Source: Elusimicrobiota bacterium
Lineage (GTDB): Bacteria; Elusimicrobiota; Elusimicrobia; Elusimicrobiales; Elusimicrobiaceae
Direction of reading: 5' to 3'
Assembly (NCBI GenBank): GCA_009778915.1
Contig: WRFH01000006.1
Coordinates: 20,714 to 84,713 of the forward strand
Length of the DNA: 64,000 nt
The notes under the pieces are model-generated. The model had not been told where the DNA came from, made no database searches, and saw only the letters and a list, made by a program, of their open reading frames with translations. Every line of letters starts with the position of its first letter. Positions within the stretch are counted from its first letter, which is position 1. The translations under genes and the position numbers were made by a program. Shown piece after piece: positions 37,901 to 45,382 of the stretch.

Positions 37901-40248
37901 TTCGTCCACTCTTCTGGTTTTTCTACCGCCCAGCTTTCTCTGACGTAACGGTACATTTTACCGTCGGGACTGTACTCTTTATGATATCCGCTCCTCTCTA
38001 AAAATTTCTCAAATTCAGCGTCCGCTGCCGTCTTGCTTCCGGCGTCTTTCCACGCCGCAGTTTCCGTTTTTATCCCGCCGATATTTTCGCCGAACATCTT
38101 TTGCGGTACCTGCGGACGGCCGCTTCTTATTATGCCTCGGTTTACCGTATTTTTAATTACTTCCGGCCCTCCCGCTTTGCCTCCCGCATATGTCAGTCCT
38201 TTCGGATTTATCAGTACTTCCGGCTCTCTATATAATGGCGCCGGCAGTCTGCTCGCCATCATATCCGTACCCAGACTCGCGTCCGCCGCAAACGCCGCCC
38301 GGCTCCCTCTTACCAATCCCGTCCCTTCCACTCCCCACACCCGCGCACGGTACGCGTCCAGCGCTCTTATATTCACCACCCCTTCTGTCCATATATCACC
38401 TACCACTCCCGCCGCTTTTGCCGCTTTTATTAATTGTATCCCGTTTATCAGGCTTTTCCCTAAACTTACCCCTATCGCCACCACACTTATCGCCGCTATT
38501 ACTAAATCTCCCGCCCGCGCCATATCCGCTGCTCGCTTATATCTTTCTGCCGACTGCTGTTTTTTGTCGTTGTATGTTGCCGGAACCATCCAGCCCGGCC
38601 TGCTCCCTGTTCCCCCGTAATATTCATATAATTCTACCGCTTTGTTCTTCAACCGCCTTTCCGCCTTTTCCGATAAATCGCTCCACCTCGTGTTATATAA
38701 CGCCCTTAAATATACCTCTTCCACGCTCCCGTACCCTTTCAATACCTTTCCACTTCTTACACTCTTCGCACTAAGTATCCCCGTTATCAGCGGCTTGTTC
38801 CCTATCCCTTCTATATCTATCTTCCCGCTCCCGTAATCTATTATGCTTATCTCCCCCAATATATCCGCACTCAATCCCTTCGTCGCAGGATCAGTCGCCA
38901 GCATCTCCCCTATGTCTTCCCATACGTTCGCCGTCTCCTGGTTCCTGTCCGTCACCCCCTCCAGATATACTTCGTTCCCTAATATATAATTCCCCGGCTC
39001 TGTTATCTTGTTCGTGTATCTCCCGTCTACCAAGTCCCCTACCGCCGGTACCCACGCACTCAACGACAGCACGTCCATACCCCCGCCGTACCCCTTTTCT
39101 ATTATGTCCCTCTCCACCCGCCCAAGGATGAACCCACGCACTTTACCCTCCGCTCCCAGCATCAATAACCCGCTTATCCCGTTTACCAATACCGACGCAC
39201 CGCTACGCGTTAAATAATATTTCTCTAACGCGCTCTCTATTACCTCTCCGTCCCCTTCTTCCCCTCCCAATAACCCTATCCCGATTAACGCCTTGCTCAT
39301 CTCTACACATACCCCGTCCCTCTTCTTGCTCGCTTCTCCCCACGTTATCGTGTCTTTGCTCACTAAATCATTGCTGCAATATCCTTCCATCCCCCTTACC
39401 ACTCTCTTAAAATATTCCAAACCCCTCTCCCTCTCCCCTTCACCTAACCACATCTTCCCATATAATTCCACCAGCCCGTTTATCTCTCCCGGTCCGTATC
39501 CCTTGTCTCCTTTCCCTTCTATATATTTCAATTCCGCCCGCCTTAATTCCCCTACATACAATATCTCCCTTTTTACCAACTCCTCTAATTTCTCCTCCTG
39601 CCCACTTCTTATCCCGTCTTCCTGCCCTTTTTTACCCGCACCTGCCCGCACTAAGCCGCCTCCCGGAATACTCGCTTTCTTTACCGCGTCTACCAAATCT
39701 AACCTCTCCTTCTCCTCCCTTAGATATTCCCTCCACCATTTATCCAAATCCTCTTCCGTCTTTATACCCCCTCTCATCCATGGATTCGCCTCCCTCATCC
39801 CCTCCAATAACATCCTATTCTCTTCGATATATCCCGCGTACCTCCCACGCATTTCCTCCTCCGCCTTCCCGCCTATTACCTTCTCTACCTCCTCTTTATA
39901 TTCCCCATACCCCATCAACCCCTTCTCCTTTGCCCATGCTTCGCCGCCGGCTTTTTCATTAGCTTTTGCGTTTTCTACAGCCGCTTTTATTATGTCTTCC
40001 CGCCCGGCAAGATTTTTTATGCCGCCTTTGCCGGACCACGGGCCTTCGCCGGTAAGTTCATAATCCCAGGTGCCGTCTGAGTTTTGATAGAATTTTACGC
40101 CCGCCGAATTTGGTTTTTGCGCGACTGTTAATTGGGAAAAAGCTTCCTGCGGAAAAGTTGAAGTGAAAATGGAAAAAGCCAAAAGAACGCTGACTATTCT
40201 TCTGAAATGATAACTAAAAGACTTTACGCGGGATGATACTTTTTCCAT
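34978..40248 (-). CDS. Large exported protein of the giant-protein family (1756 codons)
   Basis: The N-terminus has a long signal peptide (about residues 17-39, 'IVSVLLAFSIFTSTFPQEAF', ending near FSQ). I recognise no enzymatic domain. Residues 100-690 are a Gly/Glu/Lys-rich helical region whose codons differ sharply from the flanks (GGG, AGG and GAG instead of GGC, CGC and GAA). A hydrophobic stretch near 590 ('VIAAISVVAIGVSLGKSLI') could span a membrane. Residues 690-1130 include tandem 'FLERSGYHKEYSPDGKMYRY' type segments. 'RPVIAKQLTFPTAEEAKEKM' near residue 1137 recurs in the right-edge protein. The C-terminal 550 residues are helical. No Shine-Dalgarno precedes the ATG; the shared 15-base motif with an 18-bp hairpin lies 34 bases upstream. 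It ends in a TGA in frame with the 5705-codon ORF. Confidence 0.85.
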   Translation of the reverse strand: MEKVSSRVKSFSYHFRRIVSVLLAFSIFTSTFPQEAFSQLTVAQKPNSAGVKFYQNSDGTWDYELTGEGPWSGKGGIKNLAGREDIIKAAVENAKANEKAGGEAWAKEKGLMGYGEYKEEVEKVIGGKAEEEMRGRYAGYIEENRMLLEGMREANPWMRGGIKTEEDLDKWWREYLREEKERLDLVDAVKKASIPGGGLVRAGAGKKGQEDGIRSGQEEKLEELVKREILYVGELRRAELKYIEGKGDKGYGPGEINGLVELYGKMWLGEGERERGLEYFKRVVRGMEGYCSNDLVSKDTITWGEASKKRDGVCVEMSKALIGIGLLGGEEGDGEVIESALEKYYLTRSGASVLVNGISGLLMLGAEGKVRGFILGRVERDIIEKGYGGGMDVLSLSAWVPAVGDLVDGRYTNKITEPGNYILGNEVYLEGVTDRNQETANVWEDIGEMLATDPATKGLSADILGEISIIDYGSGKIDIEGIGNKPLITGILSAKSVRSGKVLKGYGSVEEVYLRALYNTRWSDLSEKAERRLKNKAVELYEYYGGTGSRPGWMVPATYNDKKQQSAERYKRAADMARAGDLVIAAISVVAIGVSLGKSLINGIQLIKAAKAAGVVGDIWTEGVVNIRALDAYRARVWGVEGTGLVRGSRAAFAADASLGTDMMASRLPAPLYREPEVLINPKGLTYAGGKAGGPEVIKNTVNRGIIRSGRPQVPQKMFGENIGGIKTETAAWKDAGSKTAADAEFEKFLERSGYHKEYSPDGKMYRYVRESWAVEKPEEWTKMELRGNLRAKELQLEKEYLSKNGLEIETSGNGKYFRYAKPANAPSKIMLDLRKNVVVWDKEGQIMTYELDGKIYKYDARYDGNIAAGTLADDDVAALHRRVNNPKDPLRRQYKNVNGRLELAAKDELGVVKETFGLSKGKTARTEEFVLDGGLDEMSAGNIGRVTLPVKSKRPQVIKAVNMLGDASVAAASFVAPMNDAAAVTRVEAPTAVVRAAEVPNAFDGVKLIKPEGLGNVKISSGADMLRDVFKTEFGEMGSSLIRNTSEGAGFELGRGNYAGFGAGSMLWNTFVYAPLKTLNLLKTNKTASTKQIIKAIQQTQNINAENKNIITGTSSQPVNNTAEQTTKSARPVIAKQLTFPTAEEAKEKMSGYMYLFGRKIYDDRFSLETNPLTRLTATISREIDGNIQTPFAAVSVFPFFEALSKNKSVSEKRLKDTLAYIIKSAYDDFEYELFKNHEEAVMASYLIEDERFLNLLLDYLDEVLVSDRLNAEEKEIFKKAFLEGLSKASAGPRVQIAVEQKRNQKSGFFTRFRFDPDKVIWNPFGGFFSYEPSAGDIYDYMQIIMDAKGGGYEGVYVAYPEFFKDVRDNALKGMPAGDQVYIQDALSEASYNAARVIVENAQSGNWRPNPVTSVLYDELKKSLNNNKYLSDGAKTKFQEELVERFTDKVTQGDLLGSVYSKAADKIVDDAAESLGSRFSPDARILARVLFYKAMGASDNLQEIYQNSRKLITSNTYLNAEQKWKLLQSLSEEITHMQKGVNDNKIETYGSGSSILPMNGLDFELMGKFIGNIYKNIKTAYSNAKYSAALKFFSSADWGKYPEKFDGHWQALNAQENEWFTLWLKTRDTAIEKRLENIHKIQKEVWSKVQLNRQNHFDRFNQTLDQRVEDLRHAVDLQSYEYDKKLAKPNYWFGVGHETFQDAVSMDFFNHLKSYNSSADKLRAEALQLKEIGGEKWFEEVNKKIESIFDYNRNK
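38180..39945 (-). other. Segment with atypical codon usage inside the 1756-codon ORF
   Basis: On the coding strand this stretch is purine-rich and uses GGG, AGG, GAG and TTA heavily. The flanking coding sequence, and most of the window, prefers GGC, CGC and GAA. Both edges are fairly abrupt by eye. It may be a domain acquired by recombination. Confidence 0.6.
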
Positions 40249-40282
40249 ACTATAATATTACATTTAACGCGCGTACGGACAA

Positions 40283-40320
40283 GGGCCGAAGGACCTAATT
40301 CAAATTAGGTCTTTCGGCCC
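40283..40320 (-). promoter_or_regulatory. Shared upstream motif within a near-perfect 18-bp hairpin
   Basis: GGGCCGAAGGACCTA (40283-40297) is the left part of a palindrome whose arms, GGGCCGAAGGACCTAATT and its complement, pair with one wobble and a two-base loop. It lies 34 bases upstream of the start at 40248. No T-run follows, so a leader or operator function is more likely than termination. Confidence 0.5.
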
Positions 40321-40346
40321 ATATAGTATAGAACGAATATATTAGG

Positions 40347-40373
40347 GAAAAAGCCGCCGGACGGCGGTTTTTA
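40347..40373 (-). terminator. Intrinsic terminator after the ankyrin gene
   Basis: AACCGCCGTCCGGCGG on the minus strand is followed by CTTTTTCCC, immediately after the stop at 40371. Confidence 0.8.
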
Positions 40374-41399
40374 CTGAGTGATATTATTTTTTTTGAACAG
40401 CGCCAGCATGTCGACGAATTTTCTTTCGTCTGCTGCGCGGTAAGGAGTATAACCAGAATTGGTTTTAACCGTAGCGTCCGCCTTAAGCAATAACAGCTGC
40501 GTCGCCGTGTCAACCATATTGTTTACGCTGGCCCAGTAAAGCGCGGTTTCGCCGGCTTTGTTGCGCGCGTTGACGTTCGCGCCTTTGTCCATCAGGAAAG
40601 CGGCCACGTCCGGCTTTCTGTAACGCGCGGCGCCTATCAGCGGCGTGGAGCCGTTCCCGACGGGCGCGTCCAAATCCGCCTTGTAGCCGACAAGCCACTT
40701 GACCATGTCAAGCTCTCCCATGCTGGCCGCCATATAAAGCGGCGTAAAACCGGAAGAGTCTTTTATATTGGGACTTATGCCGCTTTTTAACATCGCGGCG
40801 ACGCCGGGCATATTCGCGCGCGCCGTATAAGTAAGAAGATTGGCGCTGCTCGCGCCCGCCGTGGCGCCGCGCGAAATCAGACGGTCTATCCAGACGCTGT
40901 TTTTATTTTCAACCGCCAGAAGAAGAACGGTGGCGCCGTAATTGCTGACGGCGTTTAAATTCGCGCCGGCGGCTATTAAAAATTCCAGCATAGAGTCATT
41001 GTTTCCGCGCATGGCCGTCATCAGAGGGGTTTCGCCGGTATTAGGGTTTGCAAGATTAACGTCCGCGCTCATGCTGTAAAGCAGCTGCGCGGCGTCCATA
41101 TTATTATATCGCACGGCGGCGTTCATCAGCGTTTCGCCCTGCTGGTTAAATACGTTCACGTCTTTTAAATCTTTTACTTTAAGCGCGAAAGTGTCATAAT
41201 CTTTTTGCTTTAGAAGACCGATGCACTCGTCGACGACAGCGTCCGGCGTCTTTGCCGCGGGAATAGTAGTTACCGGGGCCGTACTTCCGCTAGAGGCGTT
41301 GTTAATGAGAAGAGTATAGGCCACCAGTCCGCACAAAAGAACCGCCATTAAAACGGCGCTGGTAACAATGAGATGTTTTTGAAAAAGTGTTTTAAGCAT
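40371..41399 (-). CDS. Membrane-anchored ankyrin-repeat protein
   Basis: A 342-residue protein with one N-terminal transmembrane helix (residues 10-33, 'IVTSAVLMAVLLCGLVAYTL'), followed by a spacer and then about seven ankyrin repeats. Clear units are 'TGETPLMTAMRGNNDSMLEF', 'SGFTPLYMAASMGELDMVKW' and 'AGETALYWASVNNMVDTATQ'. It probably displays the ankyrin solenoid on the periplasmic side. It begins eight bases after the ORF6N gene on the same strand and has a terminator directly after its stop. It resembles the 952-residue ankyrin protein in style, but here the anchor looks uncleaved. Confidence 0.88.
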   Translation of the reverse strand: MLKTLFQKHLIVTSAVLMAVLLCGLVAYTLLINNASSGSTAPVTTIPAAKTPDAVVDECIGLLKQKDYDTFALKVKDLKDVNVFNQQGETLMNAAVRYNNMDAAQLLYSMSADVNLANPNTGETPLMTAMRGNNDSMLEFLIAAGANLNAVSNYGATVLLLAVENKNSVWIDRLISRGATAGASSANLLTYTARANMPGVAAMLKSGISPNIKDSSGFTPLYMAASMGELDMVKWLVGYKADLDAPVGNGSTPLIGAARYRKPDVAAFLMDKGANVNARNKAGETALYWASVNNMVDTATQLLLLKADATVKTNSGYTPYRAADERKFVDMLALFKKNNITQ

Positions 41400-41407
41400 A
41401 TCGAATA

Positions 41408-41920
41408 TTACGGCACAAAACCTATTTTTTTTGACTCTTTCTTATCTTCAGTCTCAAGCATTGCGTTCAAAACTTCTAGGATATCGTCCACGCGTTTATC
41501 GGTTGACAATACCGCTCTTTCCAAAATTTCCAATCTGTTGTCCACTCGCCCGCTGTTTACTATTTGCCGCATGGCGATAAAAGTATCTATGATTTGTATA
41601 TTAATAGCTATCGCGCGTTTGCTTTTTAAAACGCTTGAAAGCATAGCAACGCCCTGCTCGGTAAAAACATAAGGAAGTTTACGGGTTCCGCCCCAACTTG
41701 ATATTGCATTTTGCAACATCAAGTTATCAAACTCTGTTTTTGTAAGCTGGAACATATAATGTTTGGGAAAACGCTCAATATTTCTTTTTACGGCAAGATT
41801 TAAATTGCCGGTTGTAACGCCGTAAAGCGCGGCCAAATCGCGGTCAACCATTACGCTTTTGCCGCGTATGAAAAATATTTTATTCTCAATATTTCCGGCT
41901 GCCGCAAGTTGTTTTTTCAT
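41408..41920 (-). CDS. ORF6N-domain protein
   Basis: A 170-residue protein. Residues 9-105 match the ORF6N domain found in phage and mobile-element proteins: 'NKIFFIRGKSVMVDRDLAAL', 'LNLAVKRNIERFPKHYMFQL', then 'FTEQGVAMLSSVLKSKRAIA'. The C-terminal 50 residues form a coiled-coil-like helix (LEILERAVLSTDKRVDDILE). ORF6N is a predicted DNA-binding or regulatory domain related to KilA-N and Bro-N. There are no phage genes around it, so it is probably a domesticated or solitary element. It lies between rnc and the ankyrin gene. Confidence 0.9.
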   Translation of the reverse strand: MKKQLAAAGNIENKIFFIRGKSVMVDRDLAALYGVTTGNLNLAVKRNIERFPKHYMFQLTKTEFDNLMLQNAISSWGGTRKLPYVFTEQGVAMLSSVLKSKRAIAINIQIIDTFIAMRQIVNSGRVDNRLEILERAVLSTDKRVDDILEVLNAMLETEDKKESKKIGFVP

Positions 41921-41935
41921 AATTATGCAGATTTT

Positions 41936-41961
41936 AACAGGCCGTAAATTACAGCCTGTTT
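41936..41961 (-). terminator. Hairpin after rnc (weak terminator)
   Basis: AACAGGC and GCCTGTT pair across an 11-base loop directly after the rnc stop. The T-run on the minus strand is poor, so termination would be inefficient. Confidence 0.4.
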
Positions 41962-42627
41962 TTAAATTTTAAGATTATCCAAAGCGTTTTTGGCGGCGTC
42001 CTGCTCGGCTAATTTTTTGTTTTTGCCTTTGCCGCGCGCCAGCTCTTTTTTGCCGGCTGAAACGGAGACGGTAAAAATTTTTTCGTGCTCCGGACCGACC
42101 GTCTGAACGATTTCATAACGCGGAACCGTTTTATAATTTTTCTGCGCGTATTCCTGCAGTTTGCTTTTCCAGTCCGCGCCCGGCTCTTCGCCTTCGTGCG
42201 CGGCTATCAGCCCGTCGACGATTCTTTTGGCTTCCGCGTAACCGCCGTCAAGATATACGGCGCCGATAAGCGCTTCCATCGCGTTGGAGAGTATGCTTTC
42301 GCGTTCCCTTCCGCCGGTGGCTTCTTCACCCGCGCCGAGGTTTAAAAATTTTCCTAACCCCATGGCCGACGCCCACAAAAACAAATTTTTGCGCGAAACC
42401 ACGGAAGACTTAACTTTAGAAAGCACCCCCTCTTCAACCCCCGGGCGGCAGCGGTAAATATGGTCCGCCGCGGCAAGCCCGAGAACACTGTCTCCGAGGA
42501 ATTCCAGCCTTTCGTTATGCTTAACGCGCCTTTGTTCCCCGGCGTACGATTTATGAGTGAGTGCTTCCTTTATTAATTCTTTGTCAACAAACGTGTAATT
42601 GATTATTTTTTCAATATCGTCGTACAC
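41962..42627 (-). CDS. rnc: Ribonuclease III
   Basis: A 221-residue endonuclease that cleaves double-stranded RNA in rRNA maturation and mRNA decay. The signature 'NERLEFLGDSVLGLAAADHI' (about residues 38-57) carries the catalytic Glu and Asp. A second acidic cluster is in 'NAMEALIGAVYLDGG'. The C-terminal double-stranded RNA-binding domain runs from 'DWKSKLQEYAQKN' to 'LAEQDAAKNALDNL'. The start is a GTG at 42627, three bases after the acpP stop, so it relies on coupling. The acpP-rnc order is common in bacteria, usually with fabF between, which is absent here. Confidence 0.97.
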   Translation of the reverse strand: MYDDIEKIINYTFVDKELIKEALTHKSYAGEQRRVKHNERLEFLGDSVLGLAAADHIYRCRPGVEEGVLSKVKSSVVSRKNLFLWASAMGLGKFLNLGAGEEATGGRERESILSNAMEALIGAVYLDGGYAEAKRIVDGLIAAHEGEEPGADWKSKLQEYAQKNYKTVPRYEIVQTVGPEHEKIFTVSVSAGKKELARGKGKNKKLAEQDAAKNALDNLKI

Positions 42628-42630
42628 GAT

Positions 42631-42876
42631 TTATTTTTTGGCGGTGGCTTTAATATGCTCTATAGCTTCGCCGACGGTTTTGATTTTCTCGGCTTTTTCG
42701 TCGGGAATTTCGATGTCAAATTCTTCTTCCAAAGCCATGATAAGTTCAACCGTGTCCAGTGAGTCCGCGCCCAAATCGTTCACGAACTGGGCGTCCGGTT
42801 TAACCTGGTCAGCTTCCACGCCAAGCTGCTCCATGATAATATTTTTTACTCTCTCTTCAACATTTTCTACAGCCAT
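42631..42876 (-). CDS. acpP: Acyl carrier protein
   Basis: An 81-residue acidic protein that carries growing fatty acyl chains on a 4'-phosphopantetheine arm. The attachment Ser is in '[19 protein letters not shown]', and the following helices match the family throughout. The start is preceded by GGAGGA. It lies 13 bases after fabG and three bases before rnc. Confidence 0.97.
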   Translation of the reverse strand: MAVENVEERVKNIIMEQLGVEADQVKPDAQFVNDLGADSLDTVELIMALEEEFDIEIPDEKAEKIKTVGEAIEHIKATAKK

Positions 42877-42889
42877 TTTATCCTCCAGT

Positions 42890-43624
42890 CTAGATATATA
42901 ATCCGCCGTTAACGGCTAAAATCTGCCCCGTGATATATGAAGCATCTTCGCCGGCCAAAAACAATATTGCTTTGGCGATGTCCTGCGCACTTCCAAATCT
43001 TTTTAGAGGTATCGCGTCAAGCAGCGCCTCTCTTACTTCCGGTTTAAATTCCTGCGTCATGCCCGTCTCAACAAAACCCGGCGCGATAGCGTTTACCCTG
43101 ATATTTCTCGACGCAAATTCCTTTGCCAGAGTTTTTGTAATGCCGATAAGTCCGGCCTTTGACGCGCTGTAATTAACCTGACCGGCGTTGCCCATCTGCC
43201 CGACTATGGAACTTAAATTTATTATGCTGCCGCCGCGCTGCTTCATCATATATTTTAGCACAGCTTTGCTGGTAAAAAAAGCGCCTTTGAGGTTTATGTC
43301 AAGCACCAAATCCCAGTCTTTCTCCGACAGCCGCAGCGCAAGATTGTCACGCGTGATTCCGGCGTTGTTAACCAGCACGTCCGCGCCGCCCAAAAACTGG
43401 ACCGCCGCGTCTATAAAATTCTGCGCGTCTTCAACTTTGCTGATATCGGCAAACTGCGTGTAAACTTTTACGCCGTAAGACGAAAGTTTCTCTTTGGCCT
43501 TAGCTAATTCGTCCTCTTCCACCGCGCAAATCGCTATGTTCGCGCCAAGTGACGCGAAAAGTTCCGCCGTCGCCAACCCTATTCCTCTTCCCCCGCCGGT
43601 TATGATTACGTTTTTATTTTTCAT
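42890..43624 (-). CDS. fabG: 3-oxoacyl-[acyl-carrier-protein] reductase
   Basis: A 244-residue short-chain dehydrogenase/reductase that uses NADPH to reduce 3-oxoacyl-ACP in fatty acid elongation. The cofactor loop is TGGGRGIG (residues 10-17), 'NNAGITRDN' holds the conserved Asn, and the catalytic Ser and '[10 protein letters not shown]' (Tyr and Lys) are in place. The C-terminal '[15 protein letters not shown]' is typical of FabG. The ATG overlaps the plsX stop by one base. fabH and fabD, which usually lie between plsX and fabG, are not present in this window. Confidence 0.96.
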   Translation of the reverse strand: MKNKNVIITGGGRGIGLATAELFASLGANIAICAVEEDELAKAKEKLSSYGVKVYTQFADISKVEDAQNFIDAAVQFLGGADVLVNNAGITRDNLALRLSEKDWDLVLDINLKGAFFTSKAVLKYMMKQRGGSIINLSSIVGQMGNAGQVNYSASKAGLIGITKTLAKEFASRNIRVNAIAPGFVETGMTQEFKPEVREALLDAIPLKRFGSAQDIAKAILFLAGEDASYITGQILAVNGGLYI

Positions 43625-44652
43625 TATTTCTGAGCTTCCAGTTTTTCAAAAATTTCTTTATGCTCGGCGATGCGCTCTTTAATTTCCAAGACAAAACCGC
43701 TTTCCACAAGTTTTTTAGCCGTTTTAACGGCGTTAAAAATAGCTGTCTGCCCGGATTTGCCGTGTGAAACCAACGCCACGCCGTCTATCCCCAAAAGCGG
43801 CGCGCCGCCGGCCATGTCCGGGTCCGTCACTTTTGTAATATTTTTCAGAGCGGGTTTTGCAAACCACATGCCTAACATCGCAAGCGGGTTTTTCATAACC
43901 TCTCTCTTAATCATTGTAAAAAGACTTTTGGCCAAACCCTCGGCCAACTTTAAAGCTATATTACCGGTAAACCCGTCCGTCACCGCGACGTCCGCCGTGC
44001 CCGCCGGAATGTCCCGCCCCTCAATATTGCCTACAAAATTTATGCCAAGATTTTTAAGGTGCGGATAAGTTTCTTTTACCAAAACGTTGCCTTTGCCTTC
44101 TTCTTCGCCGATAGACAAAAGGCCGATTTTCGGTTTTTTCACCCCGTAAGTTTTACTTACGTAAATCGAACCCATCACCGCGAACTGCATTAAATGCTGC
44201 GGCTTGCATTCGGTGTTCGCGCCGGCGTCCAAAAGAAGCGTAAAACCGCCGTTGATATGCGGCAGCGGCGCGGCTATAGCCGGCCTTAAAACGCCCTCAA
44301 TGCGGCCCATTTTCATCAACGCGGCGACCATTGTCGCGCCGGAATTTCCGGCGGAAATAAAAGCGTCCGCCTTGCCTTCTTTGACAAGCTGCGCGGCCAC
44401 CACGACGCTTGCGCCTTTTTTGGAGCGGCACTCTTTGGCCGGGTCCGCGTCCATATCGATAATTTCCGGCGCGTGGAATACGGATAAACCCTTTGCGCCG
44501 GTTAAATTCAGCGCCGCAATTTTGGCGTTTAAAACTTTTTCGTCACCGACTAAAATCACTTCGCAGCCAAATGTGCTGGCGGCCTGCGCGGCGCCTAAAA
44601 TATTAGGTTCCGCGCCAAAATCACCGCCGGCAGCGTCCAAAGCTATTCTCAT
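43624..44652 (-). CDS. plsX: Phosphate acyltransferase
   Basis: A 342-residue enzyme that makes acyl-phosphate from acyl-ACP, the first step of phospholipid synthesis in the PlsX/PlsY route. The N-terminus 'RIALDAAGGDFGAEPNILGA' matches the family's 'DAMGGDxxP' signature with Ala in place of Met. Further matches are 'SAGNSGATMVAALMKMGRIE' and 'AVTDGFTGNIALKLAEGLA'. The order YceD-rpmF-plsX-fabG-acpP-rnc on one strand is the classic fatty-acid cluster with some members missing. Confidence 0.97.
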   Translation of the reverse strand: MRIALDAAGGDFGAEPNILGAAQAASTFGCEVILVGDEKVLNAKIAALNLTGAKGLSVFHAPEIIDMDADPAKECRSKKGASVVVAAQLVKEGKADAFISAGNSGATMVAALMKMGRIEGVLRPAIAAPLPHINGGFTLLLDAGANTECKPQHLMQFAVMGSIYVSKTYGVKKPKIGLLSIGEEEGKGNVLVKETYPHLKNLGINFVGNIEGRDIPAGTADVAVTDGFTGNIALKLAEGLAKSLFTMIKREVMKNPLAMLGMWFAKPALKNITKVTDPDMAGGAPLLGIDGVALVSHGKSGQTAIFNAVKTAKKLVESGFVLEIKERIAEHKEIFEKLEAQK

Positions 44653-44661
44653 AAAAAGCTC

Positions 44662-44868
44662 TTACTTTTTTTCTTCGGGCTTTTCTTTTTTGGCTACGGC
44701 TAAAACTACTTTGTCTTTATAAAAACCGCAGGCCGGGCAAATGTTGTGGGGCTTTCTCAGCGCGCCGCAGTTTGAGCACGCGACAAGCGTTACCGGCTCC
44801 AGACCTGAATTTTGCGAGCGTCTTAAATCACGTCTTGAGCGGGTATGTTTTCTCTTCGGATTAGGCAT
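44662..44868 (-). CDS. rpmF: 50S ribosomal protein L32
   Basis: A 68-residue ribosomal protein. The start 'MPNPKRKHTRSRRDLRRS' is characteristic of L32. A zinc ribbon follows, with CSNC and CPAC spaced as in Zn-binding members. The Lys/Glu-rich tail (AVAKKEKPEEKK) is somewhat extended. It sits between the YceD gene and plsX in the usual arrangement, with a good GGAG site. Confidence 0.97.
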   Translation of the reverse strand: MPNPKRKHTRSRRDLRRSQNSGLEPVTLVACSNCGALRKPHNICPACGFYKDKVVLAVAKKEKPEEKK

Positions 44869-44884
44869 TGTTGCAACTCCTTAA

Positions 44885-45364
44885 TTATTTTAAATTTTTT
44901 AACGCGGCGAACGGAGTAAAAGCTTCATCTTTGCAGCCGCAGTCATGCTCGTTTCTGTTTTTACCGCACACGGGGCAAAGCCCTTTGCAGGTTTCTTTGC
45001 ATACCGGCGCGATAGTTTCTGTCAGCGCGAGCGCCTGTTTCACTTCATACATTATATCAATTATTTCTGATTTTATGGGGAAGGTCTGGTCAAATTCCTC
45101 GTGAAAAGGGGCGTCAAAAAACTCCAGACAGCGGCCGCAGCGGAGACGCGAAACGCCGTCAATTTCCCCGCGCGCCAAAATCTCTTTTTGGCCGACAGAG
45201 AAATCAAGACTGACGCTCACTTTTAAAATTTTATTAGGTTCCGACAGGATATCTTCAAAATTTTTCAGCGTTAATTTCGCGCTGCACTGCAGGCCTTTCA
45301 TGCGGACGATATCGGCGGTTTTAAAAATTAAATCAGAAGGAACGTCATAATCTAAATAACCCAT
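44885..45364 (-). CDS. yceD: YceD/DUF177 family protein
   Basis: A 159-residue protein of the family almost always found directly upstream of rpmF. The C-terminal cysteine cluster 'CKGLCPVCGKNRNEHDCGC' is the family hallmark and probably binds zinc. 'RLRCGRCLEFFD' carries another conserved CxxC. Family members are linked to 23S rRNA accumulation and ribosome assembly. Spacing to rpmF is 16 bases, consistent with one operon. Confidence 0.93.
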   Translation of the reverse strand: MGYLDYDVPSDLIFKTADIVRMKGLQCSAKLTLKNFEDILSEPNKILKVSVSLDFSVGQKEILARGEIDGVSRLRCGRCLEFFDAPFHEEFDQTFPIKSEIIDIMYEVKQALALTETIAPVCKETCKGLCPVCGKNRNEHDCGCKDEAFTPFAALKNLK

Positions 45365-45382
45365 GCATACATTTTACAAATT

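Noticed and set aside
39293..40063. 256-codon plus-strand ORF rich in Pro, Ser and Leu
   Set aside because: It is antisense to the 1756-codon ORF; its composition is explained by the purine-rich codons on the other strand.
17773..40248. Prophage or viral origin of the giant locus, suggested by 3C-like protease domains
   Set aside because: There are no capsid, terminase, polymerase or integrase genes, codon usage mostly matches the chromosome, and the flanks are core genes.
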